From positions 4,030,001-4,094,000 of the forward strand of contig OZ316897.1 in assembly GCA_973895155.1 (NCBI GenBank): a stretch of DNA of 64,000 bases. The letters run 5' to 3'. Shown here piece after piece: positions 58,144 through 64,000 of the stretch. Below the pieces are notes generated by a model that did not search any database, was not told where the DNA came from, and saw only the letters and a program-made list of their open reading frames with translations. The stretch's first letter is position 1. Each line of letters opens with the position of its first letter. This DNA comes from Marsupella aquatica (taxonomy: Eukaryota; Marchantiophyta). A program made the position numbers and the translations under genes.

Positions 58144-59049
58144 TACCACCCATGAAGCAATCCCTGGCAAGTCGGTGACATCCACACTGCTAGATGACAA
58201 GGGGCGCACACTCAAGCCAAGGATGGGCACGGTTGCAAAGGCAACTGTCAATTGGCCCAAGTAAGGATAAAATGGCACAAACTTGAGTCCGAGCCTGAGC
58301 TTCCCTTCGACCCTCAAGTTGTTCCCGTAGAGTTTCCCAGCCAATCCCAACCCCATGGATGCCTTTTTCAGCCTTGCTATAAGCTCCAACTTCATGTCCT
58401 CTGCTGCCACGAAAGTAAGATCCAACTCCAAAACGGCTTGCTCTCCACGCGCAGCAGTGGGGTTTCGGTGCACTTTGGCAAATTGGATGACAGGAGGAGA
58501 ACTTCCCAAACGGAGGTGGTCTATCACCAATTTGCTCAAAGCTCTAGGTTTGTAGTAAGGCAGATTGAGATGCAAGCAATTCATGATCAGATGGGAGAGA
58601 TACCTCTCTAACCATGATGGCCAACATTCTTGCAAAACTGCATTCAACCATACTACTGTTTCAGCATCGGTGGATAGCAATAGTCTTGACCTTCTCTCGT
58701 CCATCTTGTGTTGGATTTGGATTCTCAAGCGCTCTTTTTGGACATTATCCACTTTGTGAAGGTAAAACATGGCTGCAAACACGACCAACGGATAATTGTA
58801 CTCCATGAAGCCTGTGAGCCATACCAACGACAATACCATCACTAGGTGTAGGAAGAGTGGCCACGAACACAATGCCTCATAACAGTGAAATAGTAGCTCC
58901 GTTTCTCTCTTGCCCCATCGTTGTGGCTCTGGTTCTTCGTCGTCTTCACTTGGGGGCTTAATATCTGGTTGCATAGTGTTGTTGTCATCCACCACGGCCA
59001 CATTTTCTTGAGGCCTAGCTCTCAGCCAACCTCGTAAAAGGTTCGGCAT
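50731..59049 (-). CDS. SMP and C2 domain lipid-transfer/tethering protein (NTMC2T6-like), seven exons
   Basis: Proposed exons on the minus strand: 59049-58142, 57693 to about 57610, 57220-57137, 56798-56614, 53852-53608, 52460-52248 and 51250-50731 (TGA). Junction phases agree except the end of exon 2, which has two candidate donors. Exon 1 encodes an acidic N-terminus, a hydrophobic hairpin (about residues 60-95: FLHLVMVLSLVWLTGFM and PLVVFAAMFYLH) and the SMP domain, from about residue 125 (LLLSTDAETVVWLN) to VDVTDLPGIASW. Exons 3-5 encode one C2 domain: VILEVLECKDLECKDKTG, then ADPYVKICL, NPIWHELF, RVRDRDIFGKD and MWLRLHGVKTGQIHIA. Exons 6-7 are a basic, disordered tail with His5 and a KARKRR cluster. 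SMP proteins sit in the ER membrane and move lipids at contact sites. The single C2 and long tail fit plant NTMC2T6. Confidence 0.88.
53641..53690 (-). repeat. GC-rich trinucleotide-like run inside exon 5
   Basis: Repeated GTCGCC/GCGACGGC units encode the Ala/Thr-rich stretch NTTATATAATA right after the C2 domain. Such tracts vary in length easily and mark the start of the disordered tail. Confidence 0.7.
55259..55410 (+). repeat. tandem duplication with a 29-bp poly-G run
   Basis: TACAAGACATG-G(n)-CATAAAATGATTCCAAA...GGCCCCTTACAC is present twice (about 55259-55340 and 55346-55410). The G tract is 29 bases (55273-55301) in the first copy and six in the second. It lies in intron 4 of the SMP/C2 gene; on the coding strand it is poly-C. 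Confidence 0.9.
55530..55615 (+). repeat. copy of the repeat family seen near 21 kb
   Basis: ACAATACCTGAATGACCCTC, AAGTTCTTGT and CAGATTTAATGTCAAG follow the same order as parts of the unit at 20960-21065. The segment is a diverged copy of a dispersed element within intron 4. Confidence 0.6.
57790..58060 (-). repeat. about 100-bp tandem repeat in intron 1 of the SMP/C2 gene
   Basis: Three imperfect copies. AGAAGAAAATCAGCTCAATCA recurs near 57797, 57903 and 57997, each followed by TATTTTTCTT-like sequence and a CTCCACAA block. Confidence 0.85.
58087..58141 (+). repeat. (GA)n microsatellite next to the exon 1 donor site
   Basis: About 27 GA units without interruption. On the coding (minus) strand the intron begins GTAACC and enters (TC)n almost at once. 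The reading frame could run through it as Ser-Leu repeats if splicing failed. Confidence 0.95.
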
Positions 59050-61574
59050 AGGTCACCCTGCCTACTTTTGAATTCGAGCTTGTCAAAGTCTCACCTCTTG
59101 AAAATATGTCGAAGAGGCTCAACACTGACTTTTCAAGCATGCTTGATCAATGTCCTTGTCTATAGAGACTTACGTCCAGATGATCTCAGCTTGGAATCCC
59201 TAAAAATTAATTATCTCTCAGTTGTGAAAACTCATCAATCCTCCTCGAGTGGATTGAACCAGGCACAAACCGAAAATAAAACAATTGCCAACGTCCAATC
59301 ATCATTGAAGTGTGTTCTTCTAAACACAATCGATAACCCTAGCATAGCAATGGGACGAGATTCGATCATATTTGCCAAGACGTCACAACAATAGGTTCTC
59401 AAAAGAGAACAGAACAAAACAGGGTTGTGAAGTGCACTGACATAATGAGATAAAGCTAGAACGTTGAAAAATCAGTGACAGAATGATGTTCCCAGACATC
59501 TACAGTAGTAATGTCACAACAAAATCACGACGATCATAGTCGCAAATGCCTTGCTCACATTTCTATGTCAGAAGCCCTAATTTTGCATTCATCTCTTTCA
59601 ATCACAGGGTACAGTTGAATCAGACTCAGAGTTCTGAACAACACAACATAGGAAAAGCTAAATTGAATTAGTGTCTTCAACTGAACCCAACTATCTCAAG
59701 TGTAAGAGGAGGATTTTTCTCATTCAAGTTATGAATAAGCTGCAAACGAATCTGTTTGCCAAGTTTTAGGATGACAATCCAAAGCATTTTGGGTGAATGA
59801 CGGTCCAAGTGCAATTTCAAAACATACCATCAAGCATCAGGTTGCATTCAGATCCAAGGTATCATATAATCGAATCTCATTCTCGTTTAGTGTTGATAAC
59901 ATTGAAAACCCAAGGGCCCATTCAAGATGGTATATTCTAAACTATGGGATGGGATAGTTTGGGAAAGAAATTGATGCTCGGGTGGACCTTGGATAGAAAC
60001 CAGTCAACTAAGCTGGACTGATTGGAATCTTCTTTGCAACATTGGGAGTAAAATTTGGTCCATCCAGGTCTAAATATCCATTTTTAGGCCAGACACAATT
60101 AGTGTGCATTTAACTAAAATGTGTTGAGAGGTGTGGGTCCCTGCTCTCGGGGTCCTTTGGGAATTTCATTTCTTGGTGTTGGGTTTTAGGGAGAGTAAAG
60201 TCTCGGGGCTCCATTCCCTCTTTCTTCAACGAACTTAAAGAAAACTGTAATTAAAAAATTCTGTTTAATCATCCTTTTTTAATGCTCCTGAGGCTGTCCC
60301 GACCTCCAGCCACCCCCCACACAACTATAGGCATGAGACAATGAAATCTCAATTGCATCATTGATGCCAAAATTTCCAATTATCCAGTTACTTTCTAGCA
60401 CGAGCAATATTGATCACTGTCCATAGGATGGAAATGGTAAAAAGGGGAGCGGGCCAGCTATCTGGGCAATCCACCTGACTTGCTCAAGAGTGCAAGGTAA
60501 GGTTTTAGTTTTGAATTGGCAATCAATGAGCAGAGTCTATCTTTGGATTTTTCTTTATTTTAGAGTTTGACCCCCTTAATTTATAATTGATTTTTTTTTG
60601 CAACACCCTTCCTTTCTTTAAATTTTGCCATTTTTCTTTACTTCAAACCCCTAAAAACTTTCAATAAAATATTTTTTGATTAAATAGCCAGGCCTAAGTA
60701 TATGTTATTTAAAGCCAACCAATCAATAAAAGCTGCCCAATAAACTTTGGAAGTATTTCAGTACACCCATTTAAATAGGCCTAGGTATACTTTGTCACAC
60801 ATGATGTGCCACTTTCGTGGAAATGACCCCCCCCCAACTCTAAAATTGAGAATTTGTTTTAAATGTTTTTAATCCCTAGAATTGGCTTTAAAGCCCTTTT
60901 TCAAATGCTTAAAGTTAGATTTAAAACACAATGATATTTTCAATTTTGTTTAAAGTCTTCAACTAAACCCATTAAAAAACTCTATACTTGATTGTTGGTT
61001 TAGGGCTGGAGGAAAATACTTGAGGATCCCGGCCGGGCTATATACATTGGTGACATCTTTGAGGAATACAAATGGGAAGGCCTGTGCAGATGCTCTAAAG
61101 ACGTGACGGTTTGCAATATGCAAAATCTGCCCGTCCACAAGCACGTCTTTTGTGGACAAATCCTCCAAGGCCAGGAGGGAAGGAGAGCAGCAGCTAATTA
61201 GTTAGGCCAGGAGCAAAGCCAGGGCAATTCATTGATCAAGCACCTTACATGTAGCCATAGTCATTGTAGCCCTGGCTTGAGTATTTTAACTAAATAATGC
61301 TTCTTGACTACCTCACCCTTGAGGATTTAACATTGAACTAGTAGGACAGTCCTGCCTGATACCTGTGCTTCGCACGTCAAAAAATATTTCCCCCAAACCA
61401 CATGTGTTACACCCCTCGTTTGTTATTAGATCCACTTTGATTGCTAGTGCTAAAGCCCCTTAAATTGTTAATTCCCCCCTCTCAGAGTAACGATTAGCAT
61501 GGTTAACGATTACATTAATTAGTTAGGCCAGGAGCAAAAAGAGGGTTCATTGATTGAGCACCCCATATGTGACC
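59050..61574. other. intergenic stretch between divergent genes
   Basis: It separates the 5' end of the minus-strand SMP/C2 gene from the plus-strand proline-rich gene, so both promoters should lie here. I see no coding region. A partial copy of the downstream gene's 5' end is at 61191-61285. The AT-rich part at 60540-60950 has poly-T and C8 runs. Confidence 0.5.
61191..61285 (+). repeat. partial duplicate of the 5' end of the proline-rich gene
   Basis: TAATTAGTTAGGCCAGGAGC, TTCATTGATCAAGCACC and ACATGTAGCCATAGTCATTG resemble 61514-61600, which covers the leader and start codon of the gene at 61575. In this copy the start ATG is CATAG and the following codons are broken, so it is a non-coding relic. 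Confidence 0.75.
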
Positions 61575-62843
61575 ATGGTGGTCGTCACCCTCGAGGACTT
61601 TAACCGTGCTTGCAAGGTCGATGTTGATATCAAGCAACATGTCCCACCACCGCAATTAGATGCAGATGGAAACGCAATCGAGAAAAAGCCCTTGATCGGA
61701 GATGAAGAGCCTGACGTTCGGGCCACCCTCAAGGCAGTGGAGTGGGCAGATGAAGTCCAAGTTCAACTCTTCGGGGAAGGCCATGTCCTGCGCACGAGAG
61801 ACCTGTTGGAACGGCAGCTTGAAGCCTACTACCAATGGCTTAGAACTCCCGAGCCACCACCGCCTCCAAAAGACATCCTCGCTTACATTAGGAGGGTTGC
61901 TCAGTTGAAAGAGATCGATCAGAAGGTAGCCCAAGGGTACAAGGAACCACCAAGCAGGAACAAAGATGACAGGAGTTTCTCAGAGCAGCAGGCCAAAGCT
62001 TACAAAGCCTGGCAAGAAACTGACGTTTACCCAAGGTATGTATTCTTACAGGAAGAGTATTTGGAGTCTCTTAAGCCCCCACCGCCACCGAGAGACTGGT
62101 CCCAGAAGGAGTATCCCGATCTTATGGAACTTCAGAATGAGCAATATCTCTTGTGGTACAAAGCGAACCGGGCATATCTCGAGAACCTACTGAAACCTGT
62201 AATAGAGATGGACAAGATTCCGCCCCCACCTCCCCCTCCACCTCCTCCACCTAAGGATGTCAATATTTACATCAGGAACATGCAAAAGATGATAGAAGTG
62301 GAAAACTACTGGAAAATGAAGGGGCCATATGTGTTCTGGCCCGATCAATACAACCCTAGTACCTACTACTTGGAGTTGCAGCGGTACTGGATGGGTAAAT
62401 GGGAGTATACAGAGGAATATATTGCATTGTGCAGAGGGGTCATCAGGAAAAAGGAGAAGAAGATTCCATGGAGGACACTCAAATGGTGGGAATGGAAGCC
62501 CATCTCTACCCTTTACAAGGATGAACGGGAGCCAAAGAACTCATTTGATTACGGTGGACTGCCTAAGAGGCCCTTGTCTGCGGAATACAAAGGACAACGG
62601 ATAGAAAAACTAGAAGGGGAAGAGGGTGAAGAAAGTGTCACTACGCCTGCTTCAATTTTGTGGGATACTGCCACCAAAGCCCCTTACAAATCGATTGTCT
62701 ACAACACTGAATTGGCTGAGGAACCCGCTAAGTTGCCGGAGAATCGCATATTCTGGGAGAAAGAACCCCGCCCGATTAACATGGACGCTCTATACAAGGA
62801 AACTTACGAAGTTATAGTGAAAACGCAGCCAAATTTCATATAG
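61575..62843 (+). CDS. proline-rich orphan protein with tandem aromatic/PPPP modules
   Basis: An intronless frame of 422 residues from ATG 61575 to TAG 62841-62843; in-frame codons upstream contain no other ATG. I do not recognise the family. The body has at least three modules, each ending in a proline run followed by a charged D: EPPPPPKDILAYIRR (near residue 100), KPPPPPRDWSQKEY (near 175), and a run of 11 prolines before KDVNIYIRN (near 220-230). Between them are helical stretches rich in Tyr, Trp, Glu and Gln (for example AYYQWL, AYKAWQ, QYLLWYK). The C-terminal third is rich in Trp, Lys and Glu, with KIPWRTLKWWEWKP. There is no signal peptide or membrane segment. It may be a structural or scaffold protein; that is inference. 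The clean frame and even codon use support a real gene. Confidence 0.75.
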   Translation: MVVVTLEDFNRACKVDVDIKQHVPPPQLDADGNAIEKKPLIGDEEPDVRATLKAVEWADEVQVQLFGEGHVLRTRDLLERQLEAYYQWLRTPEPPPPPKDILAYIRRVAQLKEIDQKVAQGYKEPPSRNKDDRSFSEQQAKAYKAWQETDVYPRYVFLQEEYLESLKPPPPPRDWSQKEYPDLMELQNEQYLLWYKANRAYLENLLKPVIEMDKIPPPPPPPPPPPKDVNIYIRNMQKMIEVENYWKMKGPYVFWPDQYNPSTYYLELQRYWMGKWEYTEEYIALCRGVIRKKEKKIPWRTLKWWEWKPISTLYKDEREPKNSFDYGGLPKRPLSAEYKGQRIEKLEGEEGEESVTTPASILWDTATKAPYKSIVYNTELAEEPAKLPENRIFWEKEPRPINMDALYKETYEVIVKTQPNFI

Positions 62844-64000
62844 TTTCTCGGCACTTAGTACCGTGACAGTAGGTGTTTGGTCCTCGCAAAATTATATCTA
62901 CTCCAGGCTAGAAACCCTTGAACTATGTCCGATTATTCTAAATAGACCTATAGGAAAGGACGTGCAATAGGGCCCGAATTGGATTGAGTATCTTCCTGGA
63001 GAAGACCTGAATTCGTTTGACCGTAGCATACTCCTCTAGAATTGAGGGAATCTGTTCAGGCTAGAGATAGCATTGAGGTTTGGGTGCATACTTTACCAAA
63101 ATTAAGAGAATCTGGTAGGGCTAGAAATAGTATTGAATCTAAGTTGGCGTGGGTTACCCTCAAAGTAATAGTCCAAAGGTTGGACACCGTTCGAGTTCGA
63201 TGGGCAAATCTGCTTTACTGACAGATCAGTTGCTGAGGAAATTGCCAGGAGAAACCGGATCGAACTGTTGCAGTCCAGATACCAAGCAGTCAACTAATGT
63301 AGATTTCCCTGCAGGCAACTTAACAAACCCTTAAAGTGAACCACATATCTAGACTCATTTAACTTTTTTTTCTTTCGCTTTTTCGCCTTCACGATTTAGG
63401 TGATGTGTCCACAGAGAAGGTACTAGTGTATTAGAGATGGGCAGTAAGAAATTCAAACTGGTCCCACCATGACAGATAAGATGTGCACCAAGCAAAGGAC
63501 CCCATTCACGTAAGATCGATGAACTTAGAAGTCAAACAGTGTCTACCCCTGATGTATCAAGCTGTGTAGCTAGTGCAGTAGTGGGATTCTCACCCTTATT
63601 TAATCAAGACGCAACGTGAACTCCGTAGAAGATAGCAACAGAACCAGCGGACGACATGGCAGCCTCTTCCACAATAGGGAAAAGGAATGCCAGGGGGCTG
63701 TAATGACTGAAATTCATACCCAGTTTGGTAGAATTTCCAGGAAGATCGGACATCCAGCCTAGTTGAAAGCTCACGTCCTGTTAAGACAACGTGTAGGTCG
63801 GGATGACAATCTCTACCTTTGCCCAACCAGCCAGCACGACATTGCTAGATCCTTGGAACGAACAGCGGCGATGATAGTTACTGTAATTTATTCTAAACCC
63901 ACCCATCAAGCGTACTTGATAGCTCAAGGATCGATAGTTTCTTGATTGAAACGAAATTAAACATTTCCATAGTCTCATCTATTCCACCTGTCCCTGCACT
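62844..64000. other. 3' flank of the proline-rich gene, no gene seen
   Basis: It contains a two-copy degenerate tandem repeat (about 63026-63085 and 63087-63150: GCATACT...GAGGGAATCTG...GGGCTAGAAATAGTATTGA and variants), probably in or near the 3' untranslated region. The remaining short open frames have no recognisable domain. Confidence 0.5.

Overview
The window is eukaryotic nuclear DNA, most likely from a streptophyte (a charophyte alga or an early-diverging land plant). The evidence is long introns with GT-AG borders, plant-type Ty1/copia (Tork/TNT-like) elements, and a host gene that looks like the plant SMP/C2 lipid-transfer protein NTMC2T6. I cannot name the species.

Left third (1-20,931): a three-layer nest of LTR retrotransposons. 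The outer layer is a decayed copia copy (copia-1; internal 537-4305), whose 3' LTR is split into halves at 4306-4481 and about 20760-20931. Into that LTR went a Ty3/gypsy element on the minus strand (4482-20755; 4-bp duplication GAGA; ends TGTC...GACA). Into the gypsy RT gene went a second copia (copia-2, 7570-14452; 344-bp LTRs; 5-bp duplication TTGCA). Without copia-2 the gypsy element is about 9.4 kb and reads gag - protease - C5 cytosine DNA methyltransferase - RT - RNase H - integrase - PHD finger. So it joins a DNA-methylation writer and a probable histone reader in one retroelement. The methyltransferase is broken by a local inversion of about 0.59 kb (about 15025-15612), and the whole element carries stops and frameshifts. 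This is the most notable system in the window.

Middle (20.9-44.9 kb): mostly AT-rich non-coding DNA full of small repeats. It contains a 1.0-kb MULE-like non-autonomous element with long terminal inverted repeats and a 9-bp target duplication (25725-26726), two hairpin elements (36.4 and 41.6 kb), a probable small MITE (37.3 kb), and a minus-strand locus (40567-38718) for a Crypton/DUF3504-like tyrosine recombinase. That locus has one clear intron and two in-frame UGA codons.

Right third (44.9-64 kb): three host genes. First, a two-exon serine-rich protein of unknown function (44947-47853, +). Second, a seven-exon SMP + C2 tethering protein (59049-50731, -), reconstructed from splice sites with matching phases; a (GA)n tract sits a few bases from its first 5' splice site. 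Third, an intronless proline-rich orphan protein (61575-62843, +) whose 5' end is partly duplicated upstream. Intergenic DNA holds further tandem repeats and a 29-bp G run. All calls come from reading the sequence and the conceptual translations; no database search was possible.
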